Below are positions 35,523 through 47,798 of a stretch of 64,000 bases of DNA, piece by piece (the stretch's first letter is position 1; each line of letters begins with the position of its first letter). Location: positions 77,306,659-77,370,658 of the forward strand of contig CM049313.1 in NCBI GenBank assembly GCA_026874595.1. Direction: 5' to 3'. The position numbers were made by a program, and so were the translations under genes. Source of the stretch: Sipunculus nudus (Eukaryota; Annelida; Sipuncula; Golfingiida; Sipunculidae). The notes beneath the pieces are model-generated. The model was not told where the DNA came from and ran no database searches. It saw nothing but the letters and a program-made list of their open reading frames with translations.

Positions 35523-36650
35523 TTATTAGCTCAGCTAACTGTAAGACTACTGAGGTATAGGAATGGCGCTTTGTCCGTCGTCTGTCGGACACAAATCATA
35601 ACTGCTGGTCCTAGAAACTTATGAGTGAATATCCAGGGAGGTCAATAAAAAATCTCCAGATGATAACTCCAGGTTGGATTGACACATGGATTACAAATTT
35701 GACTTACATATGGCCCACCACAAAAGCAAGAACCTATATTATTTTGGAGTCATGAGGTAAAAGGTCAATGTCACATGACTCACTTATTTAAAAAGATTAT
35801 GGCTGCATTTTTAAGCCAAGCTTTTCATCCCGAACTTTCCATTGTGCACATTTAGCTGACTTGTCAGTATGAAGAGAGCATAAATGATTTGGGGTCACAA
35901 GGTCAAAGTTCAAGGTCACAGCGGCCATCTGTTCACAAATTAGTTTCCAGATGACAAATTGGTTTCAAACTTAACTTATATATGGCTCACCAGTAAAGTA
36001 AGAACAGTGTTGATTTTTGAGTTGAATGGTCAAAGGTCAAGGACAAATTTCTTTAAAAAGATATGCATTTGAAGCCAAACTTTTCACCGCAAACCTTCCA
36101 TCTTCAAGATATTGCTAACCTGCCAATGGGGAAAGATTCTGTTCAATTTTGGGGTCATAGGGTCAAAGGTCAAGATCAAAGGGCCCATCCATTCACAAAT
36201 TAGTTTATGGATGATAATTCTGCTTTGGATAGACAGATTGGCTTCAAACTTGATTTAATAATGACCCACCACTTAAGTAAATTCATTTTGATTTTCAGGG
36301 TCCAGAGATCAAACTTGAAGGTTAAAGGAGCCACATCTTTAAAAAGATTGTGGATGCACTTTAAATTAAATTTTCATCCAGAAATTTCATTTTTCACACA
36401 TGGCTTAATTGCCCAAAGTGAGGAAATCTGTAGATTTTTAAGGTTACCTGGTCAGAGGTCAAGGTCACTTTTTAAAAGATTGTTACAATATTGTAAATTC
36501 TGCAAGTTTAAGGATAATAAGTTCTAAGATTTATTGGTCACAAGGTCATTGGTTAAGGTCACAGGACTGTCATTCTGAAAAATTTCATTAAATATATCCT
36601 TATAGACAAATTCAGCTGAGCATTGAGACCCATGGGTCCCTAGTTGCTCA
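35523..36650 (+). mobile_element. Family A element A3
   Basis: It starts ATTAGCTCAGCTAACTGTAA with GTCCGTCGTC just inside and ends CAGCTGAGC, GACCCATGGGTC (36627-36638, perfect palindrome), then CCTAGTTG. The interior has repeated modules with GGTCA words: AGGTCAAAGTTCAAGGTCA (35900-35918), TGGTCAAAGGTCAAGG (36027-36042), GGGTCAAAGGTCAAG (36160-36174) and TGGTCAGAGGTCAAGGTCA (36449-36467). The open frame at 36207-36527 follows the modules and is not a gene. Confidence 0.75.
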
Positions 36651-36892
36651 GTTTCTAATCCTCAAAAGAAGGTAGTCCTAAAGGAGGGGTTGGTAAGCCA
36701 CACATGGCCAAAAAAAGGGGTGTGGACATGCTGCCAGAAAACATTCTTTCACATAGGTGTCAATAAATATATGTGATATACAGCAGATGTATCATTTAAT
36801 AATATTAAATTAGGATTTTCCAATTAAATATATATGGATTTATTTTACATGTATTTTACAAATAAAACTTTATTATAAATAATCGCGGCACT

Positions 36893-37205
36893 CTTTATGG
36901 CTCAGATAGTGGCCTTCAGGAGTGCGTTAGGGTGGAAGAAACCACAGAACTTTTTTTCTTTGTTTTATTATTGTATTGTATTTGGATTTACTGAATTACA
37001 TGTTATTGATTATAAAAAAGTACATTCATTAGCACTTTTTTGCTACTTTTCCTATTCAGTAGAAATAAATATGTTTAAACCAACCTAGAGAAAACCACCG
37101 ACCTTGGAGAGGTAACTACAACCCACTCTCATAGCCACGCTGGGGATCAAACCCTGGCCACCAGTGGAGAGAGTCCAGCATTTTACCCCTCTGCTGTTAA
37201 GTCCC
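36893..37205 (-). mobile_element. tRNA-derived SINE, interrupted
   Basis: In minus orientation an A-box-like stretch (about 37205-37180, AGAGGGGTAAAATGCTGGAC) is followed by a B-box-like GGTTTGATCCC (about 37142-37152). Next comes GGTCGGTGGTTTTCTCTAGG near 37085-37110. Further on, GTTCTGTGGTTTCTTCCACC (36931-36950) looks like the continuation of the same conserved domain after an AT-rich insert of about 130 bp. The GTGGTTTTCTC...GGTTTC pattern resembles the deeply conserved central domain of metazoan SINEs, which is an inference. Confidence 0.5.
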
Positions 37206-37622
37206 CACATATTGATTTTAAATCTAGATGATCAGTTCAGTTTACTAAGGTACCCCTTTCCTTTAAGTGCCAGTGTTAAAATTATCTTTTGTTGGTATTA
37301 GTTGGCCTCTTAGAGAATATTTTAAGAAGAAGAAACTGACTGAATTCTTATGCATTGACCTATTACTAAAGATAAGGTTTCTCAGAAAATGTGTGTATTC
37401 TTTAATAAATTTGTGAATAGATTTTCTAATGTATGAACAATAAAATATTAAAGAACATACCCAGTTTGCACAAGCTGTTATTTGGTATATAATCATGGAC
37501 ATGCTGAATCGATACAATAAAAATGAAAGGATTCTATGCAAATACATGAATCTCTTTATGATTTTGAGTAACTGTTCCGTAACATTTTTTAGCAAAATAA
37601 CATTTAATTCAGTTATACTTGT
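37206..37622. other. No recognisable gene
   Basis: AT-rich sequence left of the pogo-like element. The minus frame 37703-37263 runs into the transposon end and is incidental. Confidence 0.4.
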
Positions 37623-38534
37623 TACAGTGGAGGGCCGTTCATCCGAACATCTCGGGGGACACGGGTTTTGTTCGGATAAACGAACGTTCGGATGAACGAA
37701 CATCTGTAAAATAAAATCGCTTCATCGATGTTGTCATCCCGGTATTACTACTAAATGGTGGTACGGTGTCACGGACTTCGGTTAGCTTTCAGAGTTATAA
37801 AAAACGTGAACAGAACGGAATAATGTGTTATAAATACCTTTTTACTATCAAATCAAAATTTCAATCAAGCTATTATAATATCTTTAATTACTTTATTAAG
37901 ATTTTTTGTCAGTAAAGTACATGTACCAGTTAATCTTTCTCAAACGTTCCCGTTCTTGCAATTCACGCACGTGGGATCGGAATTTGTCGATGTGGCTGGT
38001 GTCCGCTGACAAGGCCTCGCCCTGAATCTCAAGCTGCCGGATGCCGTGGCGTTCCTTGAACCGCTGAGCCACCCACTTGACCCACTGTTAAACTGCTCAG
38101 ATGAGTACAAGTTTGAGCGTATCAGAGTCCGACATTATCAGCTCAAAATCTACTCGCTCTCATGGCCGGATGGTTTGCAGGTGTGAACAACTCGACATTG
38201 CAGGACACAAGGTTAATTAGGGGACTCGGCCGGTGGTAGTTTTCACATCTATAACTGCTCAAATGAGTACAAGCCCAAGCTGCGTGGGTACAACTTGGGT
38301 AATTAGGCGTTGTCACACCAGCAGAAACGAACCGGTGATGCATTACTAATTAGTTGGGACCGGGAGTAAATACACGAGCCATTATCAGTTCTTCTTATTG
38401 AATAAATATTATTTTTATATTTCCAGATTTTCAAAATTAAGGAATAAACGGTCATAATTTCGGTTCTCCAGTTTTAATTACAGATAAACGATTTTACGGA
38501 TAAACGGTGTTCGGATGAACGGCGCTCCACTGTT
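37623..38534 (-). mobile_element. pogo/Tigger-like DNA transposon, internally deleted
   Basis: The ends CAGTGGAGGGCCGTTCATCC (from 37625) and GGATGAACGGCGCTCCACTG (to 38532) are inverted with one mismatch, and the match continues a few bases inward. The left flank is TA; the right flank is TT, probably a mutated TA. Subterminal GTTCGGAT.AACGAAC words repeat inside the left end. A transposase remnant lies on the minus strand. At 0.9 kb it lacks most of the transposase, so it is non-autonomous. Confidence 0.8.
37910..38092 (-). pseudogene. Transposase remnant, pogo/Tigger (CENP-B-like HTH region)
   Basis: In minus orientation the frame reads QWVKWVAQRFKERHGIRQLE, then QGEALSADTSHIDKFRSHV. The W...RF..RHGIR....GEALSAD layout is characteristic of the CENP-B/Tc5-type DNA-binding region of pogo/Tigger transposases. 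The following stretch INWYMYFTD falls where the first catalytic block is expected, but the catalytic aspartate context is not convincing, and the rest of the DDE domain is missing. It gives the superfamily and orientation of the element. Confidence 0.7.
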
Positions 38535-40827
38535 CTTTGAAAAAAGACAGATGTATGATTAGTTAGTGTATGGTGTTTGAAAATTGCTTGTGTATTTTCT
38601 ATAGCAAATTTTAATGACATGTTTATTGTGGTCCTCTGAGAGAAAGATTTGCCTACTTTTTCCCATTCAGGTATTAGCATTAAAGTTTACATTTATATGA
38701 CTTCAGTTTGTTTTCTAAAAATTCTAAACATTTTTTAAAGTCCTGGGACAGAAAATGAACATACTTTTTGGAAGCACACAAAGTAGTATGAACAATATGG
38801 CATCAGGTATACTTGATACTTAGGTCTGTATAATTATAGCCGAAAATAGAAAAATGCATATATTTGTTTGAACTTGATTTCTCTTTGGCCAGGATAACAT
38901 GTATAGGACAAAAACCGGATACTGCTCATGTATTTGTGAAGGTTTATTAAAAAAAACTTTAGAAGCAGAAATTTTGTGAACCAGGTACCCAAAATAGGTC
39001 ACTAGAATGGATTCAGCTGTGGGAAATTGGCTAATTTTGATAATCCAGTTCAAATTTCTACTGCAGTGTGTTAAATGTTATATATAAAACATTTGTACCA
39101 GTTTGACCCAGGTTGCTGCATTGGTGACATGTTACTCTGATGCCTTTCCCATAATCCCTCAATAAAGTGTGTAAAAAGGAATTCTTGGTGCTCACCAGTG
39201 TGTTATCAGCATAACTGTGCTATTGTTGTGGGACCAGTGCATAATTTATCGCTTTGCACACAAAGGTACATCCCCTTGTATTATCAGGCTAGTTTCTTTC
39301 ACCAGGGTTCTGTTTTTCAGTTCCTCCTTGGGGATTTGGCTGAGTTCATGAACACCTGAATTGGTAGTCACTGGTAAAGCACAATTGCTTTTAGCAGAAA
39401 ATAACACATAAACCATAGAGATCTACAAACGCTCATTTAATTACAGCCAATAAGAGTGTGGATTGTAGACGAAAGCATTCTCTGAATATTACACAGTTGC
39501 ACTAAGTGAGTTTATTGTCGTAAATGGAGGCGGGAATGAAACCACATAAGGGATATAAAATTAAACATCTTCTGTCTACGCTTGTTATTGTCCACTATTT
39601 GTACACAGGTGTGTTTAGCTATATTTTTAATTCACAACACCTGGTTGACTTTATATATATATATTCCCACATGATACTTTATATATTTTACATGAATTAA
39701 TCACCTGGTACCATCATAATGTTGTAAGTGAGGTATACAGTGTTGCATGTGTCAGATTACTTCAGTTTGTGAAATATTTGCTTATCTACCAATCCACCTC
39801 TGATGATTTTCACAGTTTCAGTTATTATATTGCCTGTGGTTTGAAATATGATTTTGAATTGACTGCCAAAGTTGCATGCAGTCAATACTTTATCTATCAC
39901 ACCTGATAACATACATGTATTAACCACTGGTGTGCATGCAGTTTTTGAATTATTATAAATTAGTGGAGGGTTACCTTTGCCAGTGATACCCCAGGTTTAG
40001 TAAAATCAGCAAACCTGTGTCAGCAGCAAGGTTGGTTAATTAGAAAAAAAATGTTCCACCTAAGATATATATCTTTTATGTATATCAGTGCATGCTTACA
40101 AACTATTACTCAGAGACAGGATATGGCAGGAACTTTTAAAAATATTCTTAGTGAATTAGATGAGATTATGGGGGTCCAGTGTTGTTATAGGACTCTTATA
40201 TTAAATCCAATTGGAAATTCATTCATTTCAGGATTAGTTTTTCTCTTTTCAAATAATGGAAAATTTTGTTTTACTATAACACTAGTATATCATTAGCTGC
40301 TATTATCATGACAGCATCGTGATGTAAATTGTAAATGAAAGAAGGAAAGGAGGCAAAAGAAAAACCACTTTCAGTCCATCATGTGTTTTCCAAATATTTC
40401 TGTAAATAAATATGTAGAATTGAAAAATAAGATTTACTTTTATTAGTCCTCAAGGACAGGAAGATACTAGTTTAAATTTATCATTGTTTTGAAAATAGTC
40501 AGTGGGTATACAGCTATTTTACATTTTATTAAACTTTGGATTGTCTGCATTTGGTGCAGCCAAGCCAGCTCTTGTCTGTGTTGTTTGTTTTCCTGCATTT
40601 GGGCCAGATTCTGGTCTGTAAGGAGTGTACACAAACAGATCAGTAAGAGCTTAGTTTTTATCCTGCTGGAGGCGGTTGGCAAGTTTCAGTGTCATGTGCA
40701 GTAGCCTTGTCATCTGTTTATGTATCAGCCCTCTCAGCAGCTAGAATTCCTTCTCATTTACCAAGGAAAATGTTGTCAGTACTTTCTCAGTTTCATCATG
40801 GCCTGCCGTTATGTAGTTAAAAAGACA
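38535..40827. other. No supported gene
   Basis: Moderately AT-rich single-copy-looking sequence. Short open frames on both strands lack motifs. Between 39430 and 39470 a GCCAATAAGAG word resembles 31190-31210. Confidence 0.35.
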
Positions 40828-40905
40828 CATGACTCAGGCACACCACATGACTCAGGCACACCACATGACTCAGGCACACCACATGACTCAGGCACACCAC
40901 ATGAC
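40828..40905 (+). repeat. 18 bp tandem repeat carrying AP-1 motifs
   Basis: The unit CATGACTCAGGCACACCA is repeated perfectly four times (starts at 40828, 40846, 40864 and 40882), with a partial fifth. Each unit contains TGACTCA, the consensus AP-1/bZIP site. The period is a multiple of three, so both strands stay open and produce repetitive frames, but these are side effects of the repeat. Confidence 0.9.
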
Positions 40906-41129
40906 CTGCTGTAAATCAAACCGCTCCACCTTTGTGTGGAGAATGAAACAATATATCTGGTTAACCAATGTGTCACAAATATCACATTATGACAGCATAA
41001 AAACCCTCTCAAAAACTCATGTGTATCAGGAATCACATTCTTTCTGGTATTCACATTGAATAATTTGTATACCTCTCATGACAAATACCTGGACTTACCA
41101 GCTGTTCTCTCATAAAAATATCTTTACTT

Positions 41130-41435
41130 AGGTATGGTTCTCAGGCACAGCCCTGCATCAATTTTAAACCCCCGCATCAAGAATTTTTATTTTGATTTTC
41201 CATAGAAACTTACCAATTTTGAGCTGCAACCGCTTGGACATTTCTTTCAAGAAGATAAATCCATACAGTTTGCTTTGTTATGTAGTGCTTTTACTTGTTT
41301 CGCAAAATAAATCTGTTATTATCATGCTTTTCCCTTTTCATTTGACATTTTTATCGAAACATACCAAAAAATTAAAAAAAAAAAAAACGCCCGCCCGCAT
41401 TGATTTATGAAAAAAAGTGCCTGAGAACCATACCT
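41130..41435 (+). mobile_element. MITE D, copy 1
   Basis: AGGTATGGTTCTCAGGCA (41130-41147) and TGCCTGAGAACCATACCT (41418-41435) are perfect 18 bp inverted ends. The interior matches the reverse complement of copy 2 at 47799-48098 (ATTTTTATTTTGATTTTC, TTATGTAGTGCTTTTA, TCTGTTATTATCATGCTTT, GAAACATACCAAAAA). No transposase. Family A copy A4 starts six bases further on. Confidence 0.85.
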
Positions 41436-41440
41436 TTTTT

Positions 41441-43580
41441 TAGCTCAGCTGACTATAAGTCATCTGAGCTATAGTCGTGGTCCATTGTCCATCTGTCCGT
41501 CCGGATGTCCGTCCATAAGACTGGCACATTTCGACACCATTCGACCTACGGAACTGAAATTCGGCATACAGTTAGATGTCCCCTAAATATCCTTCCATGC
41601 CGAAAATTGGGTCTATAGGACTTTGTTCCTTCGAGATATTAGGAAAAACCTCAATTTTTTTATTAGAAATCTATTTTTCACACTTCAGGACTGCCTAATA
41701 TCAAAACCACTCATCTTTTTTTCAATATATTTACCATAAATATTCCTCTATATAGTTCCTATGTACATGCCAGAAATTAAGTCAGTATTATTTAATTTAA
41801 AAAAGTTATGGGCCCAAACATAATGGACTTTTTTTCAGTAATACAACTTTAATTAATGAAAATTAAATTGTATACCAAAATTTAGATCAAAGTCTGTTAA
41901 TTTTTTTTAAATATTGGCAAAAATATAAAATTGATACCTTAAATTTTGCCCAACTTTGGCCATGGCACGTTTTTTCCTGTAAGTACTGTGGATTTAATTT
42001 TCACAGCATGTACACATAAGGATTTAATCTATTTAGATCTGAAATTTGAAAATAAAAGCTGCAAAATTAGGCTAGTTATTGAATTTTTTTTCAGGCTCTT
42101 GTTGTATTCCCTTACATTGTCAAGCAGTCCACTTTGGTGACTGTAGGTCATTCAGTGCATATCTCTATGCTCCCCAGGCTGTTGGCATAATGTTAGATGT
42201 CCCAAAGATCTCCTACCTACCTGAAAACTGCGTCTTTGCGACTTTGTTCCTTTGAGAAATTAAGGAAAATCCTCAATTTTTATTAAAAACATATTTTCAC
42301 ACTTCAGGACTGCCATATATCAAAACCACCCATCTGTTTTTCCTCATATTTACCATAAATATTCCTCTATATAGTTCCTATATACATGTCAGAAATAAGG
42401 TCTGTATTATTTAATTTAAAAAAGTTATGGGCTCAAACATAATGCATTTTGTAAAAAATCAGAAAAGATATTTGATCGCTTAACACAAAACATAATAAAG
42501 CTAAGGATTTTTTTCCAGTAATATAACTTTAATTAATCAAAATTAAATTGTATACCCAAAATTAGATCAAAATCTTTTAAATTTTTTAAAATATTAGAAA
42601 AAATAAAAATTTCAACCTTAAATTTTGCCGAACTTTGGCCATGGCACGTTTTTTTCCTGTAAATACTGTGGATTTAATTTTCACAGCATGTGCACATAAG
42701 TATTTATCTGTTAAAATCTGAAATTTGAAAATAAAAGTTGCAAAATTAGGCTAGTAATTGAATTTATTTTGAAGGCTCTTGTTGTATTCCCATACATTGT
42801 CAAGCAGTCCACTTTGGTGACTGTAGGTCATTCAGTGCAGCTCTCTCCACTGAGCTGAGCTTGATCAGGCTGTCTGCAGTTAATACCATACCACAGGGAG
42901 CTTTTTCTCTTTTCTCCCCCCCCCCCCCACCCCACCCCCATTCTGTTGACAGACCTGTACTATGAACTGGATGAATCTTAAAATTAACATTTTTTCAGTA
43001 ACGAGCAGTAACAACGGAGACCCCTCCCCCACCCACCCCTTCAATACACAGGACTAATAAACAAGATGAATCTTTTAATTTTAATGTTATGAATAAATTC
43101 TTTTTGATGAGACTTGGACAATTTTGATTGTTTTAAATTTAATCCTAATATTCAAATGTGATAAAATATTAGGATCTAATGTAAGTGCTAACTGACAAGA
43201 TTTAAGAAGATATAAATACTTTGTAGCATTTCATTCATATCTCATAAAGGTGAATAACACTGTTAACTTAGTATAAAAATTAGGAATATTGGTCAAACTT
43301 TGTTGGATTAAATTTTAACTCATATGGCCATATATTGAACTTTTGAAAACTTAATTACCTTCACACATTATTTGTTTATGAAATGTTACTTTTATATAAC
43401 ACTTACCGTAGGCCTATTTGTTACAGAGTTTCATTTTAGCAGGGCCATTTTCTCAAACTTTTCTAATGATAATATACATGAAAAACCAAAAGAAATAAAA
43501 ATATTACTAATAGTAACTTACAGTTACTAATATTTTCAAAATTCAGCTGGGCGATGTGACCCATGGGTCCCATGTTTATT
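41441..43580 (+). mobile_element. Family A element A4, with internal ~600 bp duplication
   Basis: It starts TAGCTCAGCTGACTATAAGTC, then ATCTGAGCTATAG and GTCCGTCCGG-type sequence. It ends CAGCTGGGC, GACCCATGGGTC (43558-43569) and CCATGTTT. The block from about 41580 to 42135 recurs at about 42185-42800 (CTCAATTTTT.ATTA, CACACTTCAGGACTGCC, TATAGTTCCTAT.TACATG, GGCCATGGCACGTTTTTTCC, ATACTGTGGATTTAATTTTC). The same block is present once in A7. Coding-like frames in these blocks are interrupted and not conserved. Confidence 0.75.
42916..42928. repeat. Poly(C)13
   Basis: Thirteen consecutive C, followed by CACCCC words. Low complexity inside A4. Confidence 0.9.
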
Positions 43581-45133
43581 TTGGCCCTACTGCTAATGAA
43601 ACTCTATGGTCAGGTAAAAATTCAATGCCTAAAAGTTTTAGTTTTTGCCTTAATTTTCTGTATTAATATCTGTTTTGTAATTTGTAGGTGTTTTTTCTTC
43701 ATGGCTGGAAACTGTGTGTGTTTCAGGCTTATTGCATGAGTGATGATGTATAAGCGTCTCTCCCATGCCTCTGGAACCATTACCTACTGCAAAACAAGTA
43801 CATGATAGACCTCCTGGGGTTGTAATAATTTAAGCCCAGCAGGGAGCAGCTCTTTCAAGTACCTTCATCATTATGAGCTCTAACAATAAGACCTTCAGCT
43901 GTGAAATCTTTGGGCGTAAGAATTCCATTATAAAGCTGGACAGAGGTGCTACTTGGTTTGGATTAATAATCCGCTGTGGATGCTCGCAGTAGCACCTTCT
44001 GATAAGGCTCAAGGTAAATCACATGGCTTTTATAAATCTCTTGCATGTGTATTCCTGCATATATGTAATCTTGGTGAGATTATTATTACAGAAACTTAGT
44101 CTAGGTGTAAAGGACTAAATGGCCAGTAAAGTGGTGTTCTTATCACAGTATGAAACCAGGAAGTTTTTGTTCCTGCAGCATTGTTTGTCAGCCTTTGTTA
44201 TTGAGAGAACAACCAGCCACCTGTCACAAAGCTACGTGGAAGTGTTGAACCCTTTTTATTCTCCCTACATTTGCCATCAGCGGCAGCTTCATGCTTTCAT
44301 CTTCAACAATAGCATGTTGACACATGCACCCCTGCCTGGGTGGCACAGTAAAAACATATCAGCTTTACATATATTCCCCATTCAGAAGCAGTGCAGTTTA
44401 TACAAACAGTATGATTTTTGTATCATTTTGAGCATGGTCATGAACACGGACATTCAACTGTGATCAACTTTTTAATCTTGGCTCTTCAGTGATAGTTGTA
44501 TTGGACAATTGTGACCGTTAACACGGTCAGAATACCTCACAGGTGGGAGCTGGCATAAGGCCATCATCCAGACTGCATGTGCTCAGATTTCTTTCAAATT
44601 AAGTGATGCACTGGTTTATTACGGAACATAACTCCAGAATTACTTAGTTGTTGAGTTCTAGGTTTTCTACTTCACTTTAAGGGGTCTTGTACTCTTTTAA
44701 AAATGTTCGTAGGTCTACACAAATCAGGTATACAGTCAAATAGGTGTTAATAATCATGAATAGAACACTGCCTCTAGTTGGAAGGATTCATTTGAAGATG
44801 ATAAATTTATGGTTGTAGATGATTTATATAATGAAAATTTCTGTATTTGAGGTATTGATAAATACAGATATAACAACAGCCATTGAGACTCTTGATTAAT
44901 CTCCAAGTCCATGACTAGGTCTTAAAACCTGGTCTGGCAGGTGGACTTTGAACTTGTGACCATTAATTATTGTTTCATTATTAGCATGCTCTTTTTATCC
45001 TTGCATGTTTGATTTAGTTTCAACCTTTAACTCATGGAAGTGAAAATCCTCATTGCTTAATGATTTTTAGAAAAGTGACGTTCAGGTTGTGAAAATTTCC
45101 CAGGATCACTATCAGAGACTACAGATTCAATAT
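43581..45133. other. No supported gene
   Basis: Single-copy-looking sequence. The plus frame 44119-44463 is 114 codons long, but lacks any recognisable domain or splice-site support. Confidence 0.35.
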
Positions 45134-45700
45134 TTTAGCTCAGCTGACTTGCCTGCACAGCAATCAAATGAGTGATACATCACAGTTTTACAAAACAATC
45201 AATGGATGAATTGAATCAAATTTATATGCATTATAAGCATTTACTGTGCATATATCTCCCTATTTCATAGATAAATTTGAATTAATCGAAGTTTAATCAT
45301 TACAGATTTAACAGAAGGAACATCATTTTACCAATATGATGACAAAGTATTTTGTCATTGAAAATTATTATTTTAGCTTAAATCTAGCCCAAAACATTTC
45401 CAGGATAATCCTGCCTAGGATACTTTTATCATTTGCATGAGACCAAAAAATTGTGATATTTTACTCAGATTTAAGTAGTATATACTTGTATTCACATCAC
45501 ATTCCTTGCCAGCTAACTGTTAACAGTTTGTTGGCTGTTTGGAAACAGATGGTTTCTGGGAAGGACAATGATATATTGGTCTGTGCTGATGATGTCTTTG
45601 CAACTTTCTGCTTCTGTTTCAGGGATCTTAACTTTTTGGTCAATGAAAGATCAATGTGCTATGAGTTTTGCTTGTCGGATACACAATATGACCCATGAGT
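45134..45700 (+). repeat. Probable family A element A5, degraded
   Basis: It starts TTTTAGCTCAGCTGACTTGC and about 0.55 kb later has ATGACCCATGAGTCAT, a worn form of the terminal palindrome. The GTCCGTC stretch and the CTTGTTT end are not clear, so the right boundary is uncertain. Confidence 0.45.
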
Positions 45701-47798
45701 CATTTGGAAAGTTTTAAAATTAAAAAAAGTTAAGTAAAAAATGTGCAGCTAAACCTTTAAAATCCATTAACTGTAAATATAAATATGATAAATAATAAAT
45801 TTGAAAAATTTTTTGTTACACCTAAGAGGAAAATTTTGTAATGTTATGGTATCCTTATAAGGATAGAGTTATTGCTTTCATAATGACGGTAAAGTGGGTG
45901 TCATCTTAAACTGAAAGCTGGTCAAAGGAGTACACACAGGGGAGGGTGGGGCGGGGATCCTATCTATAGCCTTATTGCTTCAAGTGGTGTTTTGTCCAAC
46001 AAAAATTTCATGTCTGTGTGTTCCTGACATAGCAGCAGGTCAGACCAGCTGGACAGCTGCTGCCAGTCAAACCAGGTGCTGTGGCCTCCTGCTGAGCAGG
46101 ACTGAAAAGGGGACAATGTTAGAGAATTCTGGACTATGGTTTTGAACAGAGAAATGATTTGAAGATGTGCACAAATATAGCCATATAACACATTGTAAAC
46201 AAGGCTGCCGTTCTAGACTTAAAATACTATTGCTTGACACTTGATCATGATGCAGGTATTATGAGATGTAAAGATAGAATTTTGATAAATAACTAATAAT
46301 TATCTTGATAAGGTTCCCCTGTTCTTTCTTTTCTAAGTGAAAATATTTTAGTCATTGAGCAGAAATTTTTGGGCGGACCTTTGATCATATGGTCTAATAA
46401 ACCTATGCTTGAACTTTTCATACTTGAACAACCTGAGGTGTGTCAAACAACACTGCAGCAGCTTTCAGTTTTTCATTAATCCTAACCCACTGAGCTGTCT
46501 AAATTTGTAACAGAAACATTATTTTTGGCACAAGAAATCAATTTAAATAAAGTTTGACAAAATATCGAAAGATACCAATATTTTGAAACCAAATTGTAAT
46601 ATGCAAATAGTCTTATCCCGATATACAGTTATATTGCTAATATCATGCACCCTTAATATTTTTGTAAATGCAACAGAGCAACTCCTGTAGCTGTTCATAT
46701 GCTAGTGAAAGTTGGGTCCAGCACCATCAGTAGAAGTCATTACATGACAGATTAATTAAAGCTGAACTGAGTGTTAACCTCCCATGGTGATAAATATGGG
46801 TTCACAAAAATGATGAAGGGTTTGTTAAATTTGCAAAAATTGAGCACTATGACAGCAAATGTCAGCACAGAAACAACAAACGTCACTAGTTGACACAATG
46901 CAGATGACAGACCATTAAACGCATCAGCAATTACATGTCTGCTCTAAGTGCCCTGGCTTGTGCCAGTTTTTATCCTTTTATTGGATCTCATTTTGTAGTG
47001 TACTCTCTTCTCAGTTCTAAAATGAGCTGCATTGGGTCTGTTTACCCAGTAAATTGGACTGTAGTCAGAAGTGAAGTCAAGTTAAGTTTGCAACTTAAAA
47101 AGCCATACTATATGCAAGAATTATGTAATTTGTGTTGTCTGAGGGTATTCTTTTTAAAAGATACAATCACTATACATGCACATTTTCTTTCAGTCACACT
47201 GGGCTTAGAATTAATAATTTCCTGCTGATTAGCAAAATGACAAATAATGAGCAAATAACTTTTAAAAGTTTGCATAAATAGTGATTTCATTCATAAATGG
47301 TTTATTCTATATACAATTGATTATTATTACCATATTTAAGGATAAAATGGGTACATAAACCAACTGGTTCATTTCATAATTATCAAATTCAATGACAGAA
47401 GGTGTTTCAACTTTCATAAGATATACTTTATCAGAAGAAACAAAATAATAAATTTTTATAAGGTTTAAACTTTAAAGAATGCATCAGTTCTTTAATCACC
47501 AAATCACATCAATGCAGTGTTGATCACAGGTTAAATCATGATCGTTAAGGTTTCAGCCTTGGATGGAGTGCACTTTTCAGTGAATCACGCAAGAAGTTAT
47601 TTATGGGTTAGGGTCAGTGCACTCATATAGAAGGTTTCATTAATAGCAAGGTTACATGTATTGTAAATTCTGTGCTGTTCTCGAAAAAGATAAAATATGT
47701 CCAGACAACTTGTGGGAGTTTCCTAAATGTTACTTTAACTTTATGTGTGTTTATTGGACCACTGGTTATAAATACTCTTAACACATTTGGAGTGTTTA
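45701..47798. other. No supported gene
   Basis: AT-rich sequence with short incidental frames on both strands, for example 46935-47228. No repeat of known family was recognised. Confidence 0.35.

Noticed and set aside
36207-36527. A 106-codon gene in A3
   Set aside because: It overlies tandem modules of a mobile repeat and has no motif.
37263-37703. A 146-codon minus-strand gene
   Set aside because: Its N-terminal part is the inverted end of the pogo-like element, and the rest is AT-rich with no domain.
40809-41059. Open frames on both strands with HDSGTP-like repeats near 40.83-40.91 kb
   Set aside because: They are produced by the 18 bp tandem repeat, whose period is a multiple of three. 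There is no start, splice or domain support.
44119-44463. A 114-codon plus-strand gene
   Set aside because: No domain, no splice or promoter evidence. The length is possible by chance in a window of this size.
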